This document shows positions 14,932-24,971 of a stretch of 64,000 bases of DNA, one piece after another (the first letter of the stretch is position 1; every line of letters starts with the position of its first letter). The DNA is from Pirellulales bacterium (GTDB lineage Bacteria > Planctomycetota > Planctomycetia > Pirellulales > JAEUIK01): contig JAIBBZ010000002.1 of the NCBI GenBank assembly GCA_019694435.1, positions 186,001-250,000 of the forward strand, written 5' to 3'. Made by a program: the position numbers and the translations under genes. The notes beneath the pieces are model-generated. The model saw nothing but the letters and a program-made list of their open reading frames with translations, was not told where the DNA came from and ran no database searches.

Positions 14932-15003
14932 AGGGGCGGCGGGACTCGAACTCGCAACCGCTGGTTTTGGAGACCAGTGCTCTACCAATTGAGCTACACC
15001 CCT
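14928..15003 (-). tRNA. tRNA-Trp (anticodon CCA)
   Basis: The minus-strand sequence folds as a cloverleaf: acceptor AGGGGTG paired with CGCCCCT (one G-U), D arm GTAGCTCAATTGGTAGAGC, anticodon arm CTGGT-CTCCAAA-ACCAG giving anticodon CCA, and TPsiC arm with GTTCGAA. The CCA end is encoded (14930-14928). It lies between tuf and secE, the position it has in many bacteria. Confidence 0.97.
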
Positions 15004-15240
15004 AACGAACTCCTCCCGGGCTACAGGCACCGTGCTCCGCGGGTCGCTTGCCCCGCGACGCCCCGCAATCGTTATTTGGCCGGATCACCCGGTTTGGCGA
15101 GGCCTAGAGACGCAGTCGGTCGCGCGGGCTGCGTGTACTGAGCCCGGCGACCGTCCGTGCGCCCGAGTCCTCCTTGGCAGACGGTCCCCGGCGAGCCGTG
15201 GCCGCCGGAGTCGTCGCCTGAACTAATCTTGTTGCTACGC

Positions 15241-16440
<1,200 letters not shown>

Positions 16441-16582
16441 TTCTCGAAATTCTCCGTAGTCGTTGCGTTTAGTGGTGTTTTGGAATCAGTTTGCTGCGAT
16501 GAATGAACGCGTGTGTGCGAGGACGCGATCGTCGGCGGGAGTGATCAGTTGCGATGCGTCCTGGAAAACCTGTCGCGGGAAA

Positions 16583-16655
<73 letters not shown>

Positions 16656-16838
16656 CGGTGGATGGTGCGAGGGGTCACAGGCGTTGCCGCCTCCGGTTCG
16701 TTCCGCTGCGTTGTCAATTGCTTGCCCGGTTCGCTTGATTCAGTGCTCGTCGCCGTCTTGTGGGTTTGTTCGTGCGCGGTGTCTTTCGTGCGCCGCTTGC
16801 GGTTTGGTCGTCGTGTGGATTCTGTTGTGCCTGTTCCA

Positions 16839-16909
16839 AGCGGGTGAAGGGAATCGAACCCTCGTCTTTAGCTTGGAAGGCTATTGCTCTACCATTGAGC
16901 TACACCCGC
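16839..16909 (-). tRNA. tRNA-Gly (anticodon TCC)
   Basis: Cloverleaf on the minus strand: acceptor GCGGGTG paired with CACCCGC, D arm GTAGCTCAATGGTAGAGC, loop CTTCCAA giving anticodon TCC, and T arm AGGGTTCGATTCCCT. The outer pair of the anticodon stem is an A-A mismatch. CCA is not encoded. It corresponds in position and anticodon to E. coli glyT. Confidence 0.95.
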
Positions 16910-17409
16910 GTTGCGCAGTCCTCGTTCCGCCATCGGCCGTTCTGCGCAGGGTGCGCCATCCTGCGCTGGCAGGCCATTCTGCGCCGGCAGGATTCTGCGC
17001 GGGCAGGATGGTTTGCCGCCGGCAACCCGGCGTGTCCGCTCCCTGGGCGGGCGCGTCACGATTGCCGAATCGTGTCATCGCCGACGTGTCATCGCCGAAT
17101 CGTGTCTCTGTCTTTGGCCCCCTCCGGGCTCATTGCCTCCTAGGTCGAGGTGCCTCCAAGGCTGATTCCGCCGCTCCAGGCGAAATCGTGATTGTGCACT
17201 TTTGTTCGCCGTTCGACAACGGGCTCCCTCAGAATTCGCCGGACGCGCGAATCGGCACGCGGCGCAGGGCCTTCCGGCAAGTCTCGGCGAGCAAGGCAGG
17301 GTGCTGCAGGCTCGTGCTTCGGTCGGTGTGCTTACTCGGGATACGCTGCCCCGAATTTATGCCGTTGCGGCTCAAATTCGAGATGGCCATGGGCCCGAGA
17401 AACCGGGAT
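16910..17409. other. 500-bp spacer between tRNA-Gly and tRNA-Tyr
   Basis: Unusually long for two tRNAs of one transcript. It contains no convincing gene. Its left part (about 16930-17010) is made of diverged repeats of a TTCTGCGCCGGCAGG-like unit, and 17071-17098 is a perfect tandem repeat. Confidence 0.7.
17071..17098. repeat. Perfect 14-bp tandem duplication between tRNA genes
   Basis: CGTGTCATCGCCGA at 17071-17084 is directly repeated at 17085-17098, followed by a third partial copy (CGTGTC at about 17101). Confidence 0.95.
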
Positions 17410-17491
17410 TGGGGGGTACAGGATTCGAACCTGTGAAGGCATAGCCATCAGATTTACAGTCTGACCCCTTTGACCGCTCGGGAAACCCCCC
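17410..17491 (-). tRNA. tRNA-Tyr (anticodon GTA)
   Basis: Class II cloverleaf on the minus strand: acceptor GGGGGGT paired with ACCCCCC, anticodon arm CAGA-CTGTAAA-TCTG giving GTA, long variable arm typical of bacterial tRNA-Tyr, T arm ACAGGTTCGAATCCTGT. CCA is not encoded. Equivalent of E. coli tyrU. Confidence 0.97.
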
Positions 17492-17609
17492 GGAGATCGG
17501 CACCGGCCGAGGCTGTGTTCGTGTGTTTCGGGCTCCTCTGCGCGGTCCGCTGCTACTGGCGGTCCCGCACTCTGTGGCGTAACTGGGCTCGATCCGCAGG
17601 TGCATCACG

Positions 17610-17682
17610 AGCTAGCGGAGGGACTTGAACCCACAACCTGCTGATTACAAATCAGCTGCTCTGCCAGTTGAGCTACGCTAGC
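17610..17682 (-). tRNA. tRNA-Thr (anticodon TGT)
   Basis: Cloverleaf on the minus strand: acceptor GCTAGCG paired with CGCTAGC, D arm GTAGCTCAACTGGCAGAGC, anticodon arm GCTGA-TTTGTAA-TCAGC giving TGT, T arm GTGGGTTCAAGTCCCTC. First tRNA of the cluster and the equivalent of E. coli thrU. Confidence 0.97.
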
Positions 17683-17711
17683 CAGCTGCGCGAACCGTCG
17701 AAAATTCAAAG

Positions 17712-17739
17712 AGTATATCTACGTTGCCTTTCTGTTCAA
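17712..17739 (-). promoter_or_regulatory. Promoter of the tRNA-tuf cluster
   Basis: On the minus strand TTGAAC (17739-17734), a 16-bp spacer and TATACT (17717-17712). The expected start point is about 23 nt before the first tRNA. The local sequence is AT-rich against a GC-rich background. This is one of the best sigma-70-type promoters in the window. Confidence 0.75.
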
Positions 17740-17878
17740 TGGGGATGCGGTCAAGAACCGGGCCTCCTAGATTGCCTGGCTCGCCCCACATGACGAGCCC
17801 TGCGAAGACTTGCCGGCTGTAGCGGTTCGAGGCGGCGCCCCACCCCGAGGGAGCAGCTCGCAAGCCTCAAAGTCCGCG

Positions 17879-17919
17879 ACCCACGTCCCCCGTCTCCCTA
17901 AAAGAGACGAGGCGTGGGT
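17879..17919. repeat. Long inverted repeat between sigma gene and tRNA cluster
   Basis: ACCCACG (17879-17885) pairs with CGTGGGT (17913-17919), and inside it CGTCTC (17891-17896) pairs with GAGACG (17904-17909). It is a strong hairpin downstream of the sigma-factor gene. Neither side has a T tract, so it may be a Rho-type or processing structure rather than an intrinsic terminator. Confidence 0.6.
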
Positions 17920-17981
17920 CGGTGGGGTTCAGGGTGCAGCGACTGGTTCGGAGTGCCGGCGGCGAGCTCGCGTGGAGCCGA

Positions 17982-19655
17982 TCAGTCGGGCACTTCGATC
18001 TTTTCTTCGACGGCCGCCTGCCGCAGCTTGCTCAGGGCACGGGCCTCGATCTGCCGCACGCGCTCTTTCGTGACCCCCATTTCGGCGCCGACTTCCTTGA
18101 GCGTCAACGGTTCGCTGCGGTGGTCGAGGCCGAAGCGACTGATGATGATCTTGGCTTCGCGCTCGTCGAGCCGCTCGAGAATCCGCCCAACCTGCGCTTC
18201 GCGCTGCGATTGGGCCGATTCCTGTTCGATTTCGTCGCTGCGGTCGTCCGGCGTCGCCGTGAACATCTCGTCCAAGCTGGTCCGGAAGCGATCGCGCTGC
18301 TTGTGCTCGTCGGGAATCGTGCGGGCAAAGTTCTTCATGATGGCCCACGTGGCATACGTGCTGAACTTGTTCCCGCGGGCATAGTCGAATTTCTCGACCG
18401 CGCGGATCAGCGACATGTTGCCGTCGCTGACCAGCTCGAAGAAGTTGTCGCTCTGGCCAACGTGTCGCTTGGCGATCGACACCACCAGCCGCAGGTTCGC
18501 CCGGGTGACCTGGTTCTTGACCGCCACGGCCTCTTCGTAGAGCCGTTCGATCTCGTCCATGACCACACTGCGGGCACGCGTCGGATCGAGCGCGTCGCGC
18601 AGTTTACGGGCGCGGTATTTAAGGTAGTTCATCTTGCGGAACAAGTAGGCCTCTTGCTCGCGCGTCAAGAGCGGCACCTCGTACAGGCTCGCCAGGTAAG
18701 GCGGCAAGCCTGCCGGCGGGCGAACGCGGCGCGAACCGCCCTCGGGACCCGACGGCATCGACGCGCCGAGAATGGCCTTTTCCGCTTGCGGCGTGCGGAA
18801 CAACGGGTTGTCGATGTAATCCATCGGCAGCGCCAGCAGCCGCCGCGCCCGCATCTCGTTGATCACGCGGTAGATGCTGGTCTTGTTGCGGCAGAACTGG
18901 CGGGCGAGCACGTCGACCGAATCGCCGCGGCGATATTGCTGGTAGATCCGGGCCTTGGCCGAATCGTTCAGCGGTCCGGTGGTTTCCGGGAAGACGGCCG
19001 TCGCGGGGTGTTGCTCGTCGTAGTTCTTGATCGTGTAGCGGATCGTCTCGACGCTACGGCCCAGCCGCTCGGCGACGCGGCGCGCGACTTCGGCCGGGCA
19101 AGCGCCGGCCTGCGCCAGCCGCCGGGCCCGATCGATGATCGTGTCGCGCTCTTCCTCGGAGAGCTGGCTGAAGCGGGCGCCGCGCTGCACGCGTTCGGCA
19201 TTCTTGTCGACGAATTGCTTCACCGAGCTTTGCAGGAAGCCGACACGCTTACGGCCGCCGTCGAACATGAACCGCCGGCTGACAAGGCCTTGCTGCCGCC
19301 AGCGCGAAACGGTCTTCGTCGAGACGTTGAACAGCTTGCTCAACTCTTCGACCGTCAGCACCTTTTCGCCGACGGCGTCGGCGCGCAACTCGGCCGCGTC
19401 CGACAAGTCCTCGATCAACAGCAACAAGTCGTGCCGCGCCTCGTCGCCGGTAATCCGCAGATGCGGATACGACTCGGGCCGAAAGCCGGTGATCTTGTGG
19501 CAGATGTCGCCGTAACTGTAGTCGGCGCGGGGATTGATCTCGGTCAGCAACCGCTCGGCGCGGTTGACCTGTTCGATCTTTTTTTCGCGGGGCGCAAAAC
19601 GAACTTGTTGGTCGCGAAATTCGCGGAGACCCGGGTTGCGATAATCAGCGTGCAT
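17982..19655 (-). CDS. Sigma-70-family sigma factor with extra N-terminal helix-turn-helix modules
   Basis: Directs RNA polymerase to promoters. The start ATG at 19655 is set by AGAGG 8 nt upstream; the frame remains open 130 codons further up but without family features. The 557-aa product has an excisionase/MerR-like HTH (LTVEELSKLFNVSTKTVSRW, residues 100-119), a second HTH-like block (about 171-212, CPAEVARRVAERLGRSVETI) and a third (about 231-272, SVDVLARQFCRNKTSIYRVI). Region 1.2/2 follows (319-447, with LRLVVSIAKRHVG and KFSTYATWAIMKNFAR), then a short linker instead of region 3, and region 4 (515-547, TLKEVGAEMGVTKERVRQIE). Region 2.4 differs from the E. coli housekeeping sigma: W434, Q437 and T440 correspond to A438, K441 and A444. 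It is therefore more likely an alternative sigma factor than RpoD. Domain limits are by eye. Confidence 0.85.
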   Translation of the reverse strand: MHADYRNPGLREFRDQQVRFAPREKKIEQVNRAERLLTEINPRADYSYGDICHKITGFRPESYPHLRITGDEARHDLLLLIEDLSDAAELRADAVGEKVLTVEELSKLFNVSTKTVSRWRQQGLVSRRFMFDGGRKRVGFLQSSVKQFVDKNAERVQRGARFSQLSEEERDTIIDRARRLAQAGACPAEVARRVAERLGRSVETIRYTIKNYDEQHPATAVFPETTGPLNDSAKARIYQQYRRGDSVDVLARQFCRNKTSIYRVINEMRARRLLALPMDYIDNPLFRTPQAEKAILGASMPSGPEGGSRRVRPPAGLPPYLASLYEVPLLTREQEAYLFRKMNYLKYRARKLRDALDPTRARSVVMDEIERLYEEAVAVKNQVTRANLRLVVSIAKRHVGQSDNFFELVSDGNMSLIRAVEKFDYARGNKFSTYATWAIMKNFARTIPDEHKQRDRFRTSLDEMFTATPDDRSDEIEQESAQSQREAQVGRILERLDEREAKIIISRFGLDHRSEPLTLKEVGAEMGVTKERVRQIEARALSKLRQAAVEEKIEVPD

Positions 19656-20171
19656 GTTGGTTACCTCTTCCGGCGGTACCAGGCGACGGTTCCTCGCGTC
19701 CTTACGCGGCGCCCAGACGGTCATCCGTTTCGCAGGCAAGGATCGTGCCAGCCGTTTTGGGCACGATCCGCCTCCGGCGGCCGTCGCGCACTCGGGCCCC
19801 GTGGCCCGAGGCAATCTGACGCAGCTTTTGTTGCCGCCGGCAGACAAAAACCACGACACGCTTACTACGTAACCAAGTGTCTCCTTGCTCGCTGGAAGTT
19901 CGCTCGATTTTGACGATTTTTTCGGTCTCGGCTCGCAGCCTGGAAACCGTCTGAATGCATCATCGTAAATGTAGGCTATTTCGGCATTTACTGCCAATGA
20001 ATTACGCTTAGCTAGCGACTTATTTGGGCGCCAAACAGACCGCATCAATGGGGTCTGCCCGGAATGGGGGGGAGGTGTACCCGCAGAATCGGCTCAACCG
20101 TCGCGACCCTCCGGGTCGATCCAAGACCTGATTCGCCGCATTGCGGCGCAGGTCAGCCCCGGAGTTGGACG
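19656..20171. other. Divergent regulatory spacer upstream of the sigma gene
   Basis: 516 bp between two divergent genes. The right half is AT-rich by local standards. It contains the inverted repeat at 19965-19991 and a possible minus-strand promoter TTGGCA - 18 bp - TACATT reaching into that repeat. No gene is seen. Confidence 0.5.
19965..19991. promoter_or_regulatory. Inverted repeat GTAAATG-N13-CATTTAC, possible operator
   Basis: Perfect 7-bp arms at 19965-19971 and 19985-19991. The repeat lies in the AT-rich region upstream of the sigma gene and overlaps its possible promoter. An autoregulatory site for the HTH modules of that sigma factor is one possibility, not shown by the sequence. 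Confidence 0.45.
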
Positions 20172-21548
20172 ATGCCTCGATCCACGATTGCGATTGCCTT
20201 GATTCTTCTGGCGACTGCTGGGTTTGCAGGCATCGGCGTGGCCGCCGACCCGGCGACCCTCTATGACCTGCGCAGCGGTTACTCCCCTGGCGACGCCCAG
20301 AAGGTCGAACTGCTGCTCGAGGCCAAAGGCGACCTGCTCTTGCGCGAAGACCATGCGATCAAGAAGCACACGCTGGCCGTTGGCGGCCGGATGGCCTACG
20401 AGGAACGCCTGATCGATTTGGGCGACGACACCCTCGCCGGTCGCAAGGGGCTGCGCAATTACTCGCAGGCCCAAGCGACGATCGAAATCGACGGCCACCG
20501 CATGCAGCCCGAATTGACCGGTGAACGCCGTCTGATCGGCGTCGAGCGCCAGTTGGACGGGACGTTGTTCTACTGCCCGACGACACTTTTGACCCGTGAC
20601 GATCTCGACCTGCTCGAAGTGCCGGGCAACAGCCTGATGGTCGAGGGTTTGCTGCCCAACGGCAAGGTGGCCATCGGCGACTCCTGGCCGGTGACCGAGC
20701 AGGTCCTGGCCGCGCTGCTCGATCTGGACGCAGTCAGTACCCACGAGGTCAAAGGCACCCTCAGCAAAGTCGAAGGCACCAAGGCCAAGGTCGACATCGC
20801 CGGCACGGTGAGCGGCGCGGTGGCCGGAGTGGCCACGGAAGTCGAAGTGAAGGCCAAGGCGGTATTCGATCTCGAATCGGCGCGGTTGACCTGGGTGGCC
20901 TTGCTGACCAAGGAAAAACGCTCGATCGGCCACGTCGGCCCAGGCCTGGAACTCACGGCACGGTTGCAGATGAAAGTCGTGCCGGCGGAGCAGCCGGAAC
21001 TGCTGGCCGACGAGGTGTTGGAGCAACTGCCCGAGGCGCCGGCGCCGGAGTTGCTGCAACTCGAATTCCGCTCGGACAGCGGCTACGCATTCGCCTACGA
21101 TCGGCGCTGGCACGTGATCAGCCAGTCGCCCGAGTCGGCCATCTTCCGGCTCGTGGACCGGGGTGACATGGTGGCGCAAGCCAATGTTTCGCTGGTTACG
21201 GCCACGGCCGATCGTCCCACGTCACTCGAGTCGTTCCGGGCCCAGGTCGAGCAGTCGCTCGGCAAGTCGATCGAGCAGATCGTCGAGGCGTCCGAAGGGA
21301 AAACCAGTTCGGAATTGACGATCAACAAAGTCGTGGCCCAAGGCAAAGTCGACGGTTTGGCCGTCGAATGGCACTACTACCTGGTGACCGGTCCCAACGG
21401 TCGCCAGGTGGTGTTCGCCTTTACGATGGAGGCCGACGCCGTAGCTCGACTGGGCGAACTCGACGCCCAGATGGCGAGCAGTATCGAGTTCGCCAAGCAG
21501 GGCGAGCCGACGGCCGCCGACCCGAGCAACGCCAAGGCGCGCGGCTAG
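20172..21548 (+). CDS. Secreted protein of unknown function
   Basis: The 458-aa product begins with a signal peptide (MPRSTIAIALILLATAGFAG, cleavage probably after GVAA near residue 25). I do not recognise a named family. The middle is a beta-rich region with repeated charged segments. The last about 150 residues (from LEFRSDSGYAFAYDRRWHVI) resemble the general layout of PsbP/DUF1795-like domains, a weak fold-level guess. The ATG at 20172 has GGAG 7 nt upstream, better than longer alternatives. Probably exported to the periplasm or surface. The DUF3891 gene starts 53 bp after it on the same strand. Confidence 0.75.
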   Translation: MPRSTIAIALILLATAGFAGIGVAADPATLYDLRSGYSPGDAQKVELLLEAKGDLLLREDHAIKKHTLAVGGRMAYEERLIDLGDDTLAGRKGLRNYSQAQATIEIDGHRMQPELTGERRLIGVERQLDGTLFYCPTTLLTRDDLDLLEVPGNSLMVEGLLPNGKVAIGDSWPVTEQVLAALLDLDAVSTHEVKGTLSKVEGTKAKVDIAGTVSGAVAGVATEVEVKAKAVFDLESARLTWVALLTKEKRSIGHVGPGLELTARLQMKVVPAEQPELLADEVLEQLPEAPAPELLQLEFRSDSGYAFAYDRRWHVISQSPESAIFRLVDRGDMVAQANVSLVTATADRPTSLESFRAQVEQSLGKSIEQIVEASEGKTSSELTINKVVAQGKVDGLAVEWHYYLVTGPNGRQVVFAFTMEADAVARLGELDAQMASSIEFAKQGEPTAADPSNAKARG

Positions 21549-21601
21549 CGGCGCGTGCGGTCGTGCGGGGGTGGCTACAATGCGGGCGAGGAGATGTCCG
21601 C

Positions 21602-22366
21602 ATGATTCGCCGAGAAGTCCCCGACGCCGAAGACGGTCCGAGTTGGCTGCTGCTTTCCCAGGTCGATCACGCGGCCCTGGCGGCCGACCTGGCCGAATCG
21701 TGGCTGGGCGGCGGCGTGCAGCCTTTGGCACCGCGCGATGCCGTGCTCTACGCGGTCGATCATCATGACGACGGCTGGATCGAGTGGGAACAGCAGCCGC
21801 AGGTCGATCCCGACTCGGGCAAGCCGGTCGACTTTCTCGAGATGCCCGAGGCCCAGTATCTCGAAATCTGGAGCCGTTCCGTCGAGCTGGCTGCCCAGCA
21901 CGGGCCCTTGCCCGCCTGGCTCGTCGCAGGGCATTTTTCGTTGCTGGCCGAGATGGGCGCGACACAGCGCAGCGAAGCGACGCTCAGCACGGCCTGGCGC
22001 TCGGAGCTGGAATCGAGGCGCCACGCCTGGCTCGACGAATGGGTCCGCGCCGAGACCGGTGCCACGCCGGCCATCGCCGCGCGAGGGCTCGCTCAACTGC
22101 GAATGTTCGACTTTTTGAGCCTGTGGTTCTGCTGCGCGCCGCGTCACGAACCGCTGAGCTTCCCCACGCCCGATGGACCCGTCATCGAGTGGAACCCGCT
22201 CGCCGCGGGGTTGGTGACGGTATCCCCCTGGCCGTTCGACGTGCCGGAAATTGACCTGGCGATCAGCGGCCGGCAGGTGCCGCAGCGTCATTACCGCGAT
22301 GCGGCCGACCTGGCCCGGGCCGATTCGCGCCGGCAATGGCTGTCCTGGGAATTGAGGCCGGCCTGA
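21602..22366 (+). CDS. DUF3891 family protein
   Basis: 254 aa, cytoplasmic by sequence (no signal or membrane helix). Family features are the N-terminal SWLLLSQVDHAALAADLAESW and the HHDDGW motif (near residues 50-55) with clustered His/Asp. These resemble a metal-dependent HD-type centre, but the function of the family is unknown. The start is ATG at 21602 with GAGGAG 8 nt upstream. Confidence 0.85.
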   Translation: MIRREVPDAEDGPSWLLLSQVDHAALAADLAESWLGGGVQPLAPRDAVLYAVDHHDDGWIEWEQQPQVDPDSGKPVDFLEMPEAQYLEIWSRSVELAAQHGPLPAWLVAGHFSLLAEMGATQRSEATLSTAWRSELESRRHAWLDEWVRAETGATPAIAARGLAQLRMFDFLSLWFCCAPRHEPLSFPTPDGPVIEWNPLAAGLVTVSPWPFDVPEIDLAISGRQVPQRHYRDAADLARADSRRQWLSWELRPA

Positions 22367-22545
22367 CAAATCGGATTCGACCGTCTGTGCGGATCGTAGG
22401 AAGCCCGGCCGGGCCGATTCGCAGGTGGGTTCGTTGTCTACGGTCCTTGGGGCACGTATCCTGAAAAAAGGCCGCCGCGAACCGCCGGCTGCCAAGTTTT
22501 GGGCCAAGGCCGCTTTGCGGCGCGTGCCCGCTCCGAGTGATCCCG

Positions 22546-23352
22546 ATGAGCCGAACCCACGCGCCCCGCTGCCTGCCCCTCGTAGCCTTTGGGCTGGCCC
22601 TCTTGGCGGCTTTGCCGAGCGACACCGCCGGTGCGGCCGACGTCGACGCGGCGGCCGAGGGCTATCGCAAACTCGCCCCGGGGGTGCTGACCACCATTGC
22701 CCCGCAGCGGCAGCACGAAGAGACGTTCAGCCGTCACGACGTGGTCGAGCTGCTGAAGGTCAACCCCGACTACAAGTGGGCCAAGGACGTACGTTTCGAA
22801 CATCAGATCGGCGACCTGGAGTTCAGCTTCAAGCCAGTGCGGTTTGTCGAAGTGGATCTACCTCGCCGCGACGGCACCCAGACCACCAAGCTGGTTTGGT
22901 ACCTGGTTTACCGGGTGCGCAACTTGAACCCGCAGCCGGTCCGCTTCGTGCCGCGGTTCGTATTGGAAAGCGTCGATCAGAAGAAGCAGTACGCCGATCG
23001 CGTCATTCCGGCTGCGCTGGAAGTGATCCGTCGCCGCGAAGACCCGCGCCGGCCGTTGCTCGATTCGACCCGTATCATCGGCGAGATTTCGCCGAGCACG
23101 GATCAAGAGGACCACAGCGTCTGGGGCGTGGCCACCTGGTCCGACGTCGATCCGCGGACCGATCAGTTCCGGGTTTACGTTGCAGGGCTGAGCACCGCCT
23201 ACCGCTGGGAGGATACGGACCAGGGACGCACCTTCACCCACAAGACGCTGCAGCTCAATTTCTGGCGTCCGAGCGACGAGTTGCACGAACACGAGGCCGA
23301 GATTCGCCTTGGTCTGCCTGGCGACGTTGACTACCGCTGGGTCTACCGGTAA
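22546..23352 (+). CDS. Secreted protein of unknown function
   Basis: 268 aa with an N-terminal signal peptide ([20 protein letters not shown], cut near residue 30). The body is a beta-rich domain with [21 protein letters not shown] and [20 protein letters not shown]; no catalytic motif is recognised. An in-frame GTG at 22537 would add three residues; the ATG at 22546 is preferred because no Shine-Dalgarno sequence fits the GTG. rpmA follows 112 bp downstream. Confidence 0.75.
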   Translation: MSRTHAPRCLPLVAFGLALLAALPSDTAGAADVDAAAEGYRKLAPGVLTTIAPQRQHEETFSRHDVVELLKVNPDYKWAKDVRFEHQIGDLEFSFKPVRFVEVDLPRRDGTQTTKLVWYLVYRVRNLNPQPVRFVPRFVLESVDQKKQYADRVIPAALEVIRRREDPRRPLLDSTRIIGEISPSTDQEDHSVWGVATWSDVDPRTDQFRVYVAGLSTAYRWEDTDQGRTFTHKTLQLNFWRPSDELHEHEAEIRLGLPGDVDYRWVYR

Positions 23353-23464
23353 AAAATGGGGCTCAGCCGATCTTCACCCGGGCTGCCGGGGGGCGGCCGT
23401 TTGGTTCCGTCTGGCCGTCCGTTACCCCCCCAGGCCGTGTTTCTTACAGACCGAGGCTCCCGCG

Positions 23465-23722
23465 ATGGCACATAAGAAGGGTCAAGGCTCCAGCCGCAAC
23501 GGACGTGATTCGAACGGCCAGCGCCGGGGCGTCAAGCGTTACGGCGGCGAGCGGGTTTCGTCGGGACATATCCTCATCCGCCAGGTGGGAAACAAGTTCC
23601 ATCCGGGCCGCGGCGTCGGCCAGGGTTCGGACTTTACGCTGTATGCGTTGGTCGATGGCGTGGTGGAGTTCGATCGCGGCGGTCGCCGCGTGAACATCGT
23701 TTCCGAGGAATCGGCGAACTAG
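23465..23722 (+). CDS. rpmA: 50S ribosomal protein L27 (bL27)
   Basis: bL27 reaches into the peptidyl-transferase centre with its N-terminal tail. The 85-aa product begins [20 protein letters not shown] and contains [20 protein letters not shown] and [17 protein letters not shown], a full-length match to the family. There is no N-terminal extension of the Firmicutes type. Upstream in-frame codons exist but the family start is unambiguous. The usual partner rplU is not found upstream; obgE follows 157 bp downstream, as in other bacteria. Confidence 0.97.
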   Translation: MAHKKGQGSSRNGRDSNGQRRGVKRYGGERVSSGHILIRQVGNKFHPGRGVGQGSDFTLYALVDGVVEFDRGGRRVNIVSEESAN

Positions 23723-23743
23723 CTTCGCCGGCTGCCGCGGCCG

Positions 23744-23791
23744 CATTGCCTGCCGTACCGGACGCGTCATTGCCTGCCGTGCCGGGAGCGT
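23744..23791. repeat. 24-bp imperfect tandem duplication, rpmA-obgE spacer
   Basis: Segments 23744-23767 and 23768-23791 match at about 21 of 24 positions; both start CATTGCCTGCCGT. They lie 21 bp after the rpmA stop. Confidence 0.9.
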
Positions 23792-23879
23792 CGCCGTCGG
23801 ACTGGCGGCCCGGTATTCTTTTAGATGTCCTCGTGCGATCCGCGCGGGGTCCGCAGTTCTCCGGGCGATGGTGGCGGCG

Positions 23880-24971
23880 ATGTTTGTTGACCGTGTGAAA
23901 ATCTTTGCCCAGGGTGGTCGCGGCGGAAACGGCTGCCTGAGCTTTCGTCGCGAGAAATACATTCCGCGCGGCGGACCGAACGGCGGCGACGGCGGCGACG
24001 GCGGCAGTGTTATCTTGCAAGCCGTCGAAGGCGTCGACAGTCTCAATGCCCTCTCGCAGCGGCGCCACTGGAATGCCACCGACGGCCAAAGCGGCCAGGG
24101 CGACAACTGTCACGGCCGCTACGGCCAGGACCTCACGATCCAAGTGCCCCCCGGCACCGTGGTGCGCGACGCCGATTCGCAACTGCTCATCAAAGACCTG
24201 CTACGGCCCGGCGAAACCGTCGTGATTGCCCGCGGCGGCCGTGGCGGCAAAGGCAACACGCATTTCAAGTCGGCCACGAACCGCGCCCCGCGACAAACGA
24301 CGCCGGGCGAAGAAGGTGAGACGCGCACGCTCGTGCTCGAGCTGAAGGTGATCGCCGACGTCGGTTTGATCGGCAAGCCGAACGCCGGCAAGAGCACGCT
24401 CCTGAGCCGGCTGTCGCGGGCCCGGCCCGAAATCGCGGCCTATCCGTTCACGACCAAGTATCCGAACCTGGGCATCGTGCAGCTCGACGCCGACCGTTCG
24501 TGCGTCCTGGCCGACATTCCCGGGCTGATCGAAGGGGCCCATGCCGGCGTGGGATTGGGCCATGAATTCTTGCGCCACGTGGAACGGGCCGGCATCCTGG
24601 TGCACCTGGTCGAGCCGCTGCCGGCCGATGAAACCGATCCGTTGGAAAACTACCGCACGGTTCGCGCGGAACTCGAGCTTTACGACTCCCGGCTGAGTCG
24701 GCGGCCGGAGATTCTGGTGGTTACCAAGTGCGAACTGCCCGGCGCCGAGCAATTGCACCAGCAATTGGCCGAGTTGACCGGGCGCGAGGTGTTGTTGCTG
24801 TCGGCCGTCACCGGCACAGGGCTCGATCGGCTACGCCAGGAGATTGCTCGGCAACTCGACGTCGAGCGCGCCGCTGACAGCGAGCCGCCCGAACCCGCGC
24901 ACGACGCCGGCGGCCCGCCTGGTGCGGGTGCGTCGCTCGCTCCCCCGCCACCCACGGAAACCATCGTGTGA
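23880..24971 (+). CDS. obgE: Obg family GTPase (ribosome assembly)
   Basis: Obg proteins bind the 50S precursor and couple ribosome assembly to GTP levels. From the ATG at 23880 the product is 363 aa. It has a glycine-rich Obg fold (residues 1-158, with GGRGGNGCLSFRREKYIPRG and GGDGGDGGSV), then a G domain with GLIGKPNAGKST, the YPFTTKYPNLG switch I, DIPGLIEGAH (G3) and TKCE (G4, replacing NKxD). The Pro/Ala-rich tail after about residue 325 replaces any OCT domain. An ATG at 23868 would add four residues; no Shine-Dalgarno sequence decides between them. The stop overlaps the coaX GTG start by 4 bp. Confidence 0.95.
   Translation: MFVDRVKIFAQGGRGGNGCLSFRREKYIPRGGPNGGDGGDGGSVILQAVEGVDSLNALSQRRHWNATDGQSGQGDNCHGRYGQDLTIQVPPGTVVRDADSQLLIKDLLRPGETVVIARGGRGGKGNTHFKSATNRAPRQTTPGEEGETRTLVLELKVIADVGLIGKPNAGKSTLLSRLSRARPEIAAYPFTTKYPNLGIVQLDADRSCVLADIPGLIEGAHAGVGLGHEFLRHVERAGILVHLVEPLPADETDPLENYRTVRAELELYDSRLSRRPEILVVTKCELPGAEQLHQQLAELTGREVLLLSAVTGTGLDRLRQEIARQLDVERAADSEPPEPAHDAGGPPGAGASLAPPPPTETIV

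Noticed and set aside
16930-17010. Diverged repeats between tRNA-Gly and tRNA-Tyr considered as a tRNA relic or CRISPR-like array.
   Set aside because: Units are only about 15 bp and irregular, and no tRNA arm can be formed; they fit the local micro-duplication pattern.
17879-17919. Hairpin considered as an intrinsic terminator for the sigma-factor gene.
   Set aside because: No T-rich tract follows on either strand, so it is listed only as an inverted repeat.
17982-20048. 688-codon version of the sigma factor.
   Set aside because: The first 131 codons have no family features, and the ATG at 19655 has a strong ribosome-binding site.
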